From Candidatus Hydrogenedens sp. (GTDB lineage Bacteria > Hydrogenedentota > Hydrogenedentia > Hydrogenedentales > Hydrogenedentaceae), in NCBI GenBank assembly GCA_035361075.1, contig DAOSBX010000017.1, positions 54,593-71,375 on the forward strand: DNA of 16,783 bases, in the 5' to 3' direction. Position 1 is the stretch's first letter; the number at the start of each line of letters is the position of its first letter. Positions 7,899 to 15,198 of this stretch are shown in pieces. Position numbers and translations under genes: made by a program. The notes beneath the pieces were generated by a model, which was not told the DNA's origin, did no database searches, and saw only the letters and a program-made list of their open reading frames with translations.

Positions 7899-7928
7899 AT
7901 TATATTATATAAACCATATTTTTTTCAA
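7899..7928 (-). promoter_or_regulatory. Candidate promoter of the antiporter gene
   Basis: On the minus strand TTGAAA (7928-7923, 5 of 6) is followed after 18 nt by a perfect TATAAT (7904-7899), predicting a start near 7892. A second overlapping TATAAT (7909-7904) is too close to this -35 at 13 nt. Confidence 0.55.
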
Positions 7929-7965
7929 AGAGGCAGGATTATAATATTTGTATTTTTGTTAAGTA

Positions 7966-7995
7966 TTGAATTAAGTAATAGAGTTTTTTTATAAT
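7966..7995 (+). promoter_or_regulatory. Candidate promoter of rpsU
   Basis: TTGAAT (7966-7971, 4 of 6) and a perfect TATAAT (7990-7995) with an 18-nt spacer lie upstream of rpsU and predict a leader of about 75 nt. It is divergent from the antiporter promoter, with about 38 bp between the two -35 boxes. Confidence 0.5.
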
Positions 7996-8076
7996 AGTAG
8001 TTCCGAAAATTAACACAGGATATATATTTGTTTATATGTCATGATTAATATGCTTTGAGAAAGGAGGTTGATTTCA

Positions 8077-8271
8077 TTGACTAAAGTCCGAGTGAAGCCT
8101 GAGGAGTCGTTTGATAAAGCAATGCGTCGCTTTAAGAAGAAGTGCAATAAAGACGGCTTAATGCAGAGACTTCGTGAATTACGACATTACGAGAAGCCTT
8201 CGGAACGGAGACGGAGGAGATTAATCAAGGCAGTGTCACGTGCTATCATGGAGTCTGAGAATATCCATTAG
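8077..8271 (+). CDS. rpsU: 30S ribosomal protein S21
   Basis: The 64-residue, strongly basic protein begins MTKVRVKPEESFDKAMRRFKKK and contains the Arg-rich stretch SERRRRR, both typical of bS21, a small-subunit protein at the platform that helps mRNA engage the anti-Shine-Dalgarno region. The start is TTG at 8077: a perfect AAGGAGG (8061-8067) lies 9 nt upstream. The in-frame TTG at 8068 directly touches that site and cannot be used. A rare TTG codon combined with a very strong ribosome binding site may set a moderate translation rate, an interesting trait in a protein that itself tunes initiation. The gene has its own promoter and terminator and is monocistronic here. Confidence 0.95.
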   Translation: MTKVRVKPEESFDKAMRRFKKKCNKDGLMQRLRELRHYEKPSERRRRRLIKAVSRAIMESENIH

Positions 8272-8297
8272 TAGACAGTCATTTCTATTGAATATGC

Positions 8298-8334
8298 AGA
8301 TGCACCTAAAAAACATTTTTAGGTGCATCTTTTA
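8298..8334 (+). terminator. Intrinsic terminator of rpsU
   Basis: AGATGCACCTAAAAA pairs perfectly over 15 bp with its complement (8298-8312 and 8316-8330) around a 3-nt ACA loop, and the 3' arm runs into a short T stretch (8330-8333). The A5/T5 top of the stem weakens it, yet length and position 27 nt after the rpsU stop make termination likely. There is no T-run on the minus strand, so it is not a standard terminator for the lipoprotein gene, though that transcript may also fold here. Confidence 0.8.
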
Positions 8335-8394
8335 TTATAAAAACCTATTATGAGTGAACTTGTAAATTTTTCTTTTCTATATCGTATGAGTTTC

Positions 8395-9450
8395 TCAAAT
8401 TTCTGGTGCGGATGATAAGTCGGAGATTACGAAATCCTGAACAGGTGGGTTGGTACCATCACCTCCTCCGCAAGATAAGCCGACAACACATGTTGAGAGG
8501 TTTGATGGAATGTTAAGATATGTTATTTGTATTTTACCATCGTAGAAGAGTTCTAATTGTACATTGGCTTTGAGCGGATTCCCATTTTCATCGGTTGGCT
8601 GATTTTTTGAGAATGGAACATCAATCCATGTGATAACGAGTTTTGATGGTAGGATGTTATAAAAAACTTTACCTTCTTCACTTGCATTCATTGGTAATAA
8701 TGAAATTTGTGGGAATGCAAAATGTTTTCCAACTGTGGTAGGTTCAAGCCCATCACTGCCAAAGGAAACATAACCTTTGCTGGAAACACGCAAGTCTGTG
8801 TAATTCGTCCCATAAAAAGGTATTGCAGATATATTTGAAGTACAAATCCCAGGATCACGAACTGTAAAATATATCTGAACCCCTGATTCAGGTGGTTGTT
8901 GAGGGAATTGTGTAATGTTCTTTTTTATTCCTAACTGGTAGTAATTAAGTCCACTGTCGGGTATAAACACTAATGTTGTATTGGACAAGTCAAATGGTCG
9001 GTTGTAAACTCCACCAAAGACCTCTGTATAGTAGTTTGGTACGGTGGTTACAGTGACAACTTTTTCCATACCACCACCAGAGACTTTTATATAACCTGTT
9101 GCATACCATGGAATTGCTTTGGCGAGGCTATCTTTGCGGTCAAGATGAACTGCAATGTCTATCCCGTTAGGGTCTTCTCTTTTCACTTTGCCATCAGTCG
9201 GATTTACTGTAATCCATTTCTGCTGAGGTTCTACCTTAAAAGATAGGACAGAATTTTCTTTTCCTGAATTCCAGACCTTGAAGGTTTTATCCGTTTCTAC
9301 AATACCCGTAAATGAATCCCCTGCAAAGTGAAGTGTAATCGGTGCTACCTGAAGTTCTGCTTTTGGCTTGCAAGAGGAGAACGATATAATAAAGATTAAA
9401 ATTACTATCAGTAGTAAATAACGGGGGACGAGAATTAAAAAATGTTTCAT
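8395..9450 (-). CDS. Predicted lipoprotein with BACON-like and jelly-roll-like domains
   Basis: The 351-residue protein starts with a basic and hydrophobic signal sequence ending in F-S-S-C (24-27). C27 is the probable lipidation site, although Phe at position -3 is an imperfect lipobox. Residues about 36-138 have the strand pattern of BACON/Ig-like domains: L-x-F, then F-K-V-W-N-S-G, then the W-I-T-V-N-P-x-x-G core at 79-87. BACON-type domains usually sit in carbohydrate-binding envelope proteins. Residues about 155-345 include a segment (210-231) of the FPFYG-x-x-Y-x-x-L-x-V-S-S-x-G-Y-x-S-F-G type and KVFYNILPSKLVITW (261-275), the pattern of a beta-sandwich domain found in many secreted proteins. 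No catalytic motif is seen; a surface binding role is inferred. AAAGGAA lies 8 nt before the ATG. Two 12-bp direct repeats lie just upstream. Confidence 0.8.
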   Translation of the reverse strand: MKHFLILVPRYLLLIVILIFIISFSSCKPKAELQVAPITLHFAGDSFTGIVETDKTFKVWNSGKENSVLSFKVEPQQKWITVNPTDGKVKREDPNGIDIAVHLDRKDSLAKAIPWYATGYIKVSGGGMEKVVTVTTVPNYYTEVFGGVYNRPFDLSNTTLVFIPDSGLNYYQLGIKKNITQFPQQPPESGVQIYFTVRDPGICTSNISAIPFYGTNYTDLRVSSKGYVSFGSDGLEPTTVGKHFAFPQISLLPMNASEEGKVFYNILPSKLVITWIDVPFSKNQPTDENGNPLKANVQLELFYDGKIQITYLNIPSNLSTCVVGLSCGGGDGTNPPVQDFVISDLSSAPEI

Positions 9451-9484
9451 TACGGGTTCCTTTTATAAGTTTGTCACAGTTCAC

Positions 9485-9518
9485 TTATATTACATTCTGT
9501 TTCTTATTATATTACATT
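9485..9518 (-). repeat. Two 12-bp direct repeats 22 bp apart upstream of the lipoprotein gene
   Basis: On the minus strand AATGTAATATAA occurs twice without mismatch, at 9518-9507 and 9496-9485, so start to start is 22 bp, two helical turns. They lie 35-68 bp before the lipoprotein ATG, in the 114-nt gap. Each copy also contains a TATAA(T/G) that could act as a -10 box, but neither has a good -35. An operator or a duplicated promoter element is possible; the AT-rich background makes chance repetition conceivable. Confidence 0.45.
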
Positions 9519-9564
9519 TTAACTGTATTTAGTTTCATTTTTTTCTGGAATACTATATATCCAT

Positions 9565-11154
9565 CTAATTTTGTGTAAAGAGGGTATAGTTGGATTTCTT
9601 GTTATCCCACAAAAAAAGGTGTGTACTCAATTTTTTATCGTCTGCTCTGATTAGCACATTTTCAGTTTGTTCCTCTTTACAAAATTCAACCCATGTGTTA
9701 TTTTGTGGGTTAAAAAATTGATTAAAGAATACCTGTGTCTCTCTGTTATTAGGAATCACAAATTCAGAAGGATAAATCAGCCAATATTCTACATAAGTAG
9801 GGACAATTCCTACGATGAGGGAATTTTGGGAGAACCTATGGGCAGTTAATTCTACATCGGGAACAGAATCAGGACGGAGTACACAATATGGGAAGATTTT
9901 AACCTTCTGAACGTGGGAAGTAGATGTAATTTTGTTTTTTAGTAAAGTGGCATATATGTTCAATTTATGCCAACGATATTCAATGGACTCTGGGAAAAGA
10001 ATAAACTCATCAATGTGCTTCTCTTCAACCTGTTTGAGAATATCCTGTGCGATACACTGTTCCTGAGATGAACTATATGCATATAAACCATTGAGGAATA
10101 TCTGACAACCCATCATGATAATACAAAGGAGCGTTGTTGCTTTGACAATGCTCGTTTTCCAGCGGGGATGTTTCTGAATTATTCCACATACCCATGACAC
10201 CGATATACAAAAGAGCATCAGTGGAAATAAAGCGGATGGGTTGTGCAATGGTTGAGAGAGGTTAACGCCATTTTTATGAGAAAACATGCACAGAAAAACA
10301 ATACCTCCTAACAATAATGCCAGATATTTTTGTTTTGCTTTTCCTGCAACAAATACAAGGACAAATATGCTTAATGCACCATAAAAAATGGGTAAAATAC
10401 TGTTCCAATGATATTTTTTTATAGTTATAGGTAGCCAACCAATAGGATACACAAGTAATGAAAATTGGGGGATAAAATCTAAAGAAAAGAGATAACTGGA
10501 TTGATTTATTCTTAAGAAATATAATGCGGGTAACATTAGGAGAAGAGACATTCCAATATATTGTTTTAGGTCAAGTCCTTGAATATCTTTGTTCAATAAA
10601 AACCCAAATCCAATAATAATAATAAAAGGAGCGGATAATGGAGCCACAAACAAAGCAATTAGTGATAAGAGCCAGATAAATATAAATCGGGAGTTCTGGG
10701 TATAAACAGAATATGCAAAAAGTAGTAATAAAATAGCGTTTATTAATATTGAGGCTAATGTCTCATAACCATTTAATTGTACAACCTGCTGTTGTGTGAG
10801 GGGATGTGCCATAAACAATACTGCTGAAAGAGACCCCAACCACCATGGTCCGCCAGTGAAAAAACGGGTTGTAAAAAAGAGTATGACCATAAGAACATAG
10901 AGTAACAAAAAATTTACTAAGCGAAACACGATAGAACTAAACGTAAAAATCATAGATAATACAAACGAGTCCGAACCATATATCGGCTGATTAACAAATG
11001 TATTGTGGAACCAGAGATAATCCGAACCAGAACGAGGCAAGAAGATAACCCACAAAAACACCGCCGATACATAGAGAAAATCAAGAAACAGGAAAATTCG
11101 AACCTGCTTCCAGTCTTCATCTGTCTTTACAATATTTTTAAATATTTTCTTCAT
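9565..11154 (-). CDS. Polytopic membrane protein, GT-C-like
   Basis: The 529-residue protein has around ten hydrophobic segments between residues 18 and 360, then a soluble tail of about 165 residues, probably periplasmic. The segment FMAHPLTQQQVVQLNGYETLASIL (split here: M115-A-H-P at the start, Gln/Val stretch 121-126, then a long helix) resembles the H-P-x-x-x-x-V-x-x-(I/L) region of TMTC/PMT-like GT-C proteins. I do not see a clear catalytic Asp-Glu in the first loop, although D45 in SGSDY is a possible equivalent. Family glycosyltransferases use polyprenyl-phosphate sugars. Function is therefore only suggested. It lacks the TPR tail common in TMTC proteins. No ribosome binding site is visible before the ATG, but a doubtful small ORF ends 16 nt upstream, so translational coupling could help. 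It lies downstream of the GH28 gene on the same strand. Confidence 0.8.
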   Translation of the reverse strand: MKKIFKNIVKTDEDWKQVRIFLFLDFLYVSAVFLWVIFLPRSGSDYLWFHNTFVNQPIYGSDSFVLSMIFTFSSIVFRLVNFLLLYVLMVILFFTTRFFTGGPWWLGSLSAVLFMAHPLTQQQVVQLNGYETLASILINAILLLLFAYSVYTQNSRFIFIWLLSLIALFVAPLSAPFIIIIGFGFLLNKDIQGLDLKQYIGMSLLLMLPALYFLRINQSSYLFSLDFIPQFSLLVYPIGWLPITIKKYHWNSILPIFYGALSIFVLVFVAGKAKQKYLALLLGGIVFLCMFSHKNGVNLSQPLHNPSALFPLMLFCISVSWVCGIIQKHPRWKTSIVKATTLLCIIMMGCQIFLNGLYAYSSSQEQCIAQDILKQVEEKHIDEFILFPESIEYRWHKLNIYATLLKNKITSTSHVQKVKIFPYCVLRPDSVPDVELTAHRFSQNSLIVGIVPTYVEYWLIYPSEFVIPNNRETQVFFNQFFNPQNNTWVEFCKEEQTENVLIRADDKKLSTHLFLWDNKKSNYTLFTQN

Positions 11155-11170
11155 GTATATATGTTTGTAA

Positions 11171-11389
11171 TTATTTATTTTCCCCGAACGAAACGTAAAT
11201 GGTTGTTTTTAGTTCCGTTCTTGATGAATGAAAATAACCATTGTTAGTTTTCGTGAAGTTTTTGCCAAATTCCTCTAATTCTCCTTTTGTAATTTTTTTG
11301 TGGTTCTCAAAGAGGATATTTGCTTTTTCTGTTTTGTTATTAAAGGAATGCCAGTCTGTCATTTCAAGCATTTTATTTGTTTTATTCAT
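11171..11389 (-). CDS. Doubtful small hydrophilic protein (72 residues)
   Basis: In the 393-nt stretch between the GH28 gene and the membrane-protein gene this is the only reading frame I would consider. It encodes 72 mostly polar residues without a signal peptide, membrane segment, cysteine or recognisable motif. A weak GAAG-type ribosome binding site lies upstream of the ATG. It ends 16 nt before the next gene, which has no ribosome binding site of its own. The reverse strand has an overlapping hydrophobic frame that looks like AT-rich noise. The remaining 158 nt (11390-11547) hold a candidate promoter and a 6-bp inverted repeat CACAGA/TCTGTG (11444-11449, 11475-11480). The small gene may not be real. 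Confidence 0.35.
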   Translation of the reverse strand: MNKTNKMLEMTDWHSFNNKTEKANILFENHKKITKGELEEFGKNFTKTNNGYFHSSRTELKTTIYVSFGENK

Positions 11390-11486
11390 GTTTTTGCTTC
11401 TTTTTCTTCCATATCTATTTAATTTAATTGTTACTTATATTTGCACAGAGTTTTTTGTGTTAAATTATACAAATTCTGTGTTTATG

Positions 11487-11515
11487 ATTATAACGAATAA
11501 TTTACTAAATGTTCA
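11487..11515 (-). promoter_or_regulatory. Candidate promoter between the GH28 gene and the membrane-protein gene
   Basis: On the minus strand TGAACA (11515-11510, 4 of 6) is followed after 17 nt by a perfect TATAAT (11492-11487). It would let the small ORF and the GT-C-like gene be expressed separately from the three-gene operon upstream. AT-rich context limits confidence. Confidence 0.35.
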
Positions 11516-11547
11516 GATATTTCTTTTCGTGCTCCCTCATTGAACCA

Positions 11548-13011
11548 TTAAAGTTTTTTGTCCCCATTTATGTAAATATCTTTTAAGATTATCTTATCGC
11601 TATTTTCAGTAATTATGTATTGCTCTTTTTCAGTCTGATCAAATAGATGAATATTTGAAATAATAGGTGCTTGGACATCTGTAATAAAAAGAGCAGGTCG
11701 GTTATCTTTTTCTTCCGTGTGTATGGTGATATTATCCATAAACATATTTTTTACATGTCTTATGAAAAAACCATATGCAGGTAACGTCCCGAACATTCTA
11801 TATTCTGGATAAGCATCTTCTTTTTCTTCGGGAATGCCTATTTGGTTTTCTACACCTCCTTTGAATGTTAGATTTATATCTCGCAAAGTGAGTTCCTCAA
11901 TATAATGATTTGGTAATCCTGAGATGGGACAGCCAATATAATCAGCATCTGTAGCAATAATATTAGAAATAACTATCTTTTTCATTGTCCCCACAGAGGT
12001 AACAGGCTTGTCGGGACAGCAAGGTCGTGCACGGTTTCCTAAACGAATGAAAATGGGATTCCTTACATTCTTCATTGAAATATTGTTAACAACAATATTC
12101 TCTGTTATTCCTCCATCTACGGTTTGAATTGTTACACCAGATATGCGGGTATCATAAATAGTGCAATTGCTAATTGAAATATTCTGAAACCCGCCATTTG
12201 ATTCCGTCCCCATTTTCAAGGCATTGCATAAGGAACTTAAAATGCAATTCGTAACAGTTATGTTTTTACATGGTTTGGGTGATGTGCTTTTGAGGACGAT
12301 AGAATCGTCTCCAGAAATAATATGGCAGTCGCTAACGATGACATCTTCGCAGGAATCAATGTCAATGCCATCATTATTGTGATTGCAACGGCTGTTAATT
12401 TTTATATTCGAACAGTGGACGTTACCACATGCAAGCAAATGAATAGTCCACATTGCACCATTTTCAAAAGTTATTCCTTCTAAATTTACGTCTTTGCACT
12501 CAATCAATCGTACGAGGTAAGGTCGAAATTTGTATTTTCTGTTTTCATCCTCCTTAAACTGTTCTCCTTGTCCATAGATTTTTCCATAACCGACAATCCC
12601 AATATTTGTCTGTTTTTCTGAAAAAATGAGTGCCCGTTGCGAATAATTGTCTGTATAAGAACGATATGTGGGTATTATTTCAGGAAAATCTTCGATATTG
12701 GTGCTACTTATTAATAAACTCCCTGGGCTGAGATAGAGAAACACATTGTTTTTCAAAACAATCGTTCCTGTTAAAAATCTTCCTGTCGGAATAATTACAA
12801 TTCCCCCTCCTTGTTCCGAAACTGTGTCAATGGCTTCTTGAATAAAGTGTGTGTTCAAAGTCTTTCCATCTGGGATGGCTCCAAATGTGAGTATTGAGGT
12901 GCCAAATGACTCCATTATTGGAAAGAGTTTGTCTTTCTTTTCTGTCTGTGCATACGTTGTGAATGAAGTAACTATTAAAATACATAAAGTGACAATCAAG
13001 TACTGTTTCAT
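11548..13011 (-). CDS. Secreted GH28 family glycosidase (rhamnogalacturonidase/polygalacturonase-like)
   Basis: The 487-residue protein has a Sec signal peptide (hydrophobic 4-19, likely cleavage after TYA at 21) and a right-handed beta-helix of the GH28 type. It opens with FGAIPDGKTLNTHFIQEAID, the pectate-lyase-superfamily entry motif. Catalytic acids are in NNDGID (D214) and SGDDSIVLKS (D235, D236). Where polygalacturonases have G-H-G, this protein has SLCNALKMGTES (261-271), and ISGVTIQT replaces the R-I-K motif. Both are typical of bacterial GH28 subgroups that act as exo-enzymes on rhamnogalacturonan-like or other sugars. The C-terminal half keeps the YPEYRMFGTLPAYGF and RHV segments of that subgroup. 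It should cleave uronic acid- or rhamnose-containing glycans in the periplasm or outside. AAAGG lies 8 nt before the ATG, within the 11-nt gap after the glycosyltransferase gene. Confidence 0.93.
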   Translation of the reverse strand: MKQYLIVTLCILIVTSFTTYAQTEKKDKLFPIMESFGTSILTFGAIPDGKTLNTHFIQEAIDTVSEQGGGIVIIPTGRFLTGTIVLKNNVFLYLSPGSLLISSTNIEDFPEIIPTYRSYTDNYSQRALIFSEKQTNIGIVGYGKIYGQGEQFKEDENRKYKFRPYLVRLIECKDVNLEGITFENGAMWTIHLLACGNVHCSNIKINSRCNHNNDGIDIDSCEDVIVSDCHIISGDDSIVLKSTSPKPCKNITVTNCILSSLCNALKMGTESNGGFQNISISNCTIYDTRISGVTIQTVDGGITENIVVNNISMKNVRNPIFIRLGNRARPCCPDKPVTSVGTMKKIVISNIIATDADYIGCPISGLPNHYIEELTLRDINLTFKGGVENQIGIPEEKEDAYPEYRMFGTLPAYGFFIRHVKNMFMDNITIHTEEKDNRPALFITDVQAPIISNIHLFDQTEKEQYIITENSDKIILKDIYINGDKKL

Positions 13012-13022
13012 AGGCGAAACCT

Positions 13023-15188
13023 TTATTCATTTAGTATATTTACCATTCCTGCTCTTCTTTTATATATTGGATTAACGAAACCACCTATTTTTTCTATTTC
13101 CTTTATTAGTTGCGTTGCGAGGTTAGTATCTTTATCTATATATATAGCACGAATAAGGGGCTGATAATGCTTTTTATGAATACCTGTTGGGTCTCTTTCA
13201 AAGCATTGTTGCATTGTATTTATGGCTTCTTGTTCACGATTTTGTTCCATCTGGCTAATAGTAAGGGAATGATATCCCCAAGGTGTCTGTGGTTGAAGAT
13301 ATATTGCACATCTGGCGAACCATTCCGCAAGTTCAGGTTCATTTCTATCGAGGGCAGACCATGCTATATAATTCCAAATCATAGGGGTTGGTGGGTGATA
13401 AAAATCGATGTAGTTTCGCAATGTATGATGAGCCTTTTCTAAAATATTGTCAGGGGCATTTACTTTCTTCAGAACCTCAATAAATGGTCTATAATCCACA
13501 TATTCGGGAATCTCTTCCATTTCAGTAAAAGAATCTGGTCTCTTACTCAAATGATATAACCAAAGGCCATTCATCCCCGGTAGAAATGTTTTTTCAAATG
13601 TTAACCCTGCTTTATGGAAGTATGTTTCTATAACATTATCGTCAGGAAAATGGAAAACATACCTTTCTATAACCAGCCATACACGTTGTTTTTGTTTGTC
13701 TATGAGAAGTCTTTTGACACAATTCATGGTGTCGGAACAACTATAGACAGGAATTATATTTTCAGTAGAGATTCCTGAATAGTATGCAAGCATTTCATTT
13801 GTTATTGGGGTAGCAATATAAAAGATTCCCCAGGTAAGTATTGGCTCATCAGGTTTGCGTTGTTGAGAAATAATCTTTCCTGCAGTCTTAAAATCCGTTG
13901 TTTTTTGGGACAGTAATGAAACGAATGTTTGATAGGAAAAGGCAATTATAATCCATACCAACAATATTCGCCTAATTTTAGAATGTTCTATATTCATGAG
14001 GGTATATGCAATAAGAGGATACATGGCAAATGAACTATATAGGGTATATCTTGTTTGCATGCATGGCCAGATAAAAAAAGAAAGGAAGGTCAGGATAAGA
14101 ACAGGTGCTATAACGACAGTCAGGAGGAAAGATATAATTGGTTGTGATGTAATTAACCAAAGAGGGAACAAATAAGGAGATAATGCGTGTCCTTTTTTAT
14201 CACTTACATTTTTCCATCGTGAATATAGGTTAAACAGCACATAGGTAATGGAGAAGAGAGAAAAAATAATGAGAAGGGTATCAAACCATAAATGTAGATT
14301 TATAATTTCAGTAAGCCAATAAGGAGAAATAACGGAACATGTCTGTCCTTGATGGAAGAAAGGTTCATTTGTAAGAATAGCATCGTCAGCAAGTAAGTCG
14401 GTTAACCATTTATAAACAGAGGGAATACCCATAACAAAATCATCTTCCTTTGTGTATATAGGTATCGAGTTAGGTGTAAATAGAAGGAAGATACAGACAA
14501 TAACTACAACTAAAAAAACAGGAAATAATAAAAACAGACTCTTTTTCCTATTTACAAAGTGCAGGGATAAAAAAAATAGTTCAATAAGAATTAGTAAAAC
14601 CCCTGTGTAATGAGAAATAAATAGGAATGTGTTGGCAAACACCCACACACATCCTCTTGAATAGGTAAGGTTTTTATAAAGCAGAATTGTTGATACCAAT
14701 GAACATAGACCAGCAAATTCATAAAATATATACGGTCGTATCATCTGTGAAAATAAAATATGAAATGGAGAAATAGCAAACAAAAAGGTTGCAAAAAGAG
14801 CAGTTCGTAGGTCTAAAGAGAATTTGACAAATATAAAGAACAGGATGAGATTGAGTACACCTATAAATACAGACACCCAGCGAAGTATTTCTATATTTGT
14901 AAGAGGAATTGAAAATAAATGAAATATAGAATAGTAAATCAGATGAGACAACGGAATTTGGTCGGAATGATATGCGTTAAAGATAGATAGAAACTCATTG
15001 AATGATGGTGCGAGATAGAGTTTATAGGTAGTAACAAATTCATCTATCCATAAAGAGAGGGAGCCAATACGATAGCTTCTTAGAACAAATCCTAAAATCA
15101 GAATAATCAATAGAAAAAGACTATCAACAACAGAAAAGCGAGGCTGTTTCTGTCTCTTGTGCAGTAATTCCGTCTTGTATAATTCCAT
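13023..15188 (-). CDS. GT39/ArnT-like membrane glycosyltransferase with TPR-like C-terminus
   Basis: The 721-residue protein belongs to the dolichyl/polyprenyl-phosphate-sugar GT-C group (PMT_2/PF13231). The catalytic acidic pair is in SLWIDE (D49, E50) after the first membrane helix, in the L-R-x-x-x-I-G context typical of the family. Other hallmarks are SPFHILFSQMIRPY (140-153) with the R-P-Y motif, SHYTG (192-196) and QTRYTLY (378-384). About ten membrane helices end near 420. Residues 440-560 form a soluble domain and 603-670 look like one or two TPR repeats (W-N-Y-I-A-W-S-A-L, A-x-x-A-I-Y-L-x-P). It would transfer a sugar from a lipid carrier to a protein or glycolipid on the outer face of the inner membrane. 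It lies 10 nt after the ceramidase-like gene and 11 nt before the GH28 gene. The AAAAGG site is only 3 nt from the ATG, so coupling with the preceding gene is likely. Confidence 0.9.
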   Translation of the reverse strand: MELYKTELLHKRQKQPRFSVVDSLFLLIILILGFVLRSYRIGSLSLWIDEFVTTYKLYLAPSFNEFLSIFNAYHSDQIPLSHLIYYSIFHLFSIPLTNIEILRWVSVFIGVLNLILFFIFVKFSLDLRTALFATFLFAISPFHILFSQMIRPYIFYEFAGLCSLVSTILLYKNLTYSRGCVWVFANTFLFISHYTGVLLILIELFFLSLHFVNRKKSLFLLFPVFLVVVIVCIFLLFTPNSIPIYTKEDDFVMGIPSVYKWLTDLLADDAILTNEPFFHQGQTCSVISPYWLTEIINLHLWFDTLLIIFSLFSITYVLFNLYSRWKNVSDKKGHALSPYLFPLWLITSQPIISFLLTVVIAPVLILTFLSFFIWPCMQTRYTLYSSFAMYPLIAYTLMNIEHSKIRRILLVWIIIAFSYQTFVSLLSQKTTDFKTAGKIISQQRKPDEPILTWGIFYIATPITNEMLAYYSGISTENIIPVYSCSDTMNCVKRLLIDKQKQRVWLVIERYVFHFPDDNVIETYFHKAGLTFEKTFLPGMNGLWLYHLSKRPDSFTEMEEIPEYVDYRPFIEVLKKVNAPDNILEKAHHTLRNYIDFYHPPTPMIWNYIAWSALDRNEPELAEWFARCAIYLQPQTPWGYHSLTISQMEQNREQEAINTMQQCFERDPTGIHKKHYQPLIRAIYIDKDTNLATQLIKEIEKIGGFVNPIYKRRAGMVNILNE

Positions 15189-15198
15189 TTACCTTTTA

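Noticed and set aside
8068..8076. rpsU start at the TTG at 8068
   Set aside because: It directly abuts AAGGAGG, leaving no spacer; the TTG at 8077 has a 9-nt spacer and gives the usual N-terminus.
11241..11543. Plus-strand 100-codon hydrophobic reading frame in the gap
   Set aside because: It overlaps the opposite-strand small ORF, is made of Phe/Leu/Ile codons expected from T-rich DNA, lacks a ribosome binding site and has no recognisable family.
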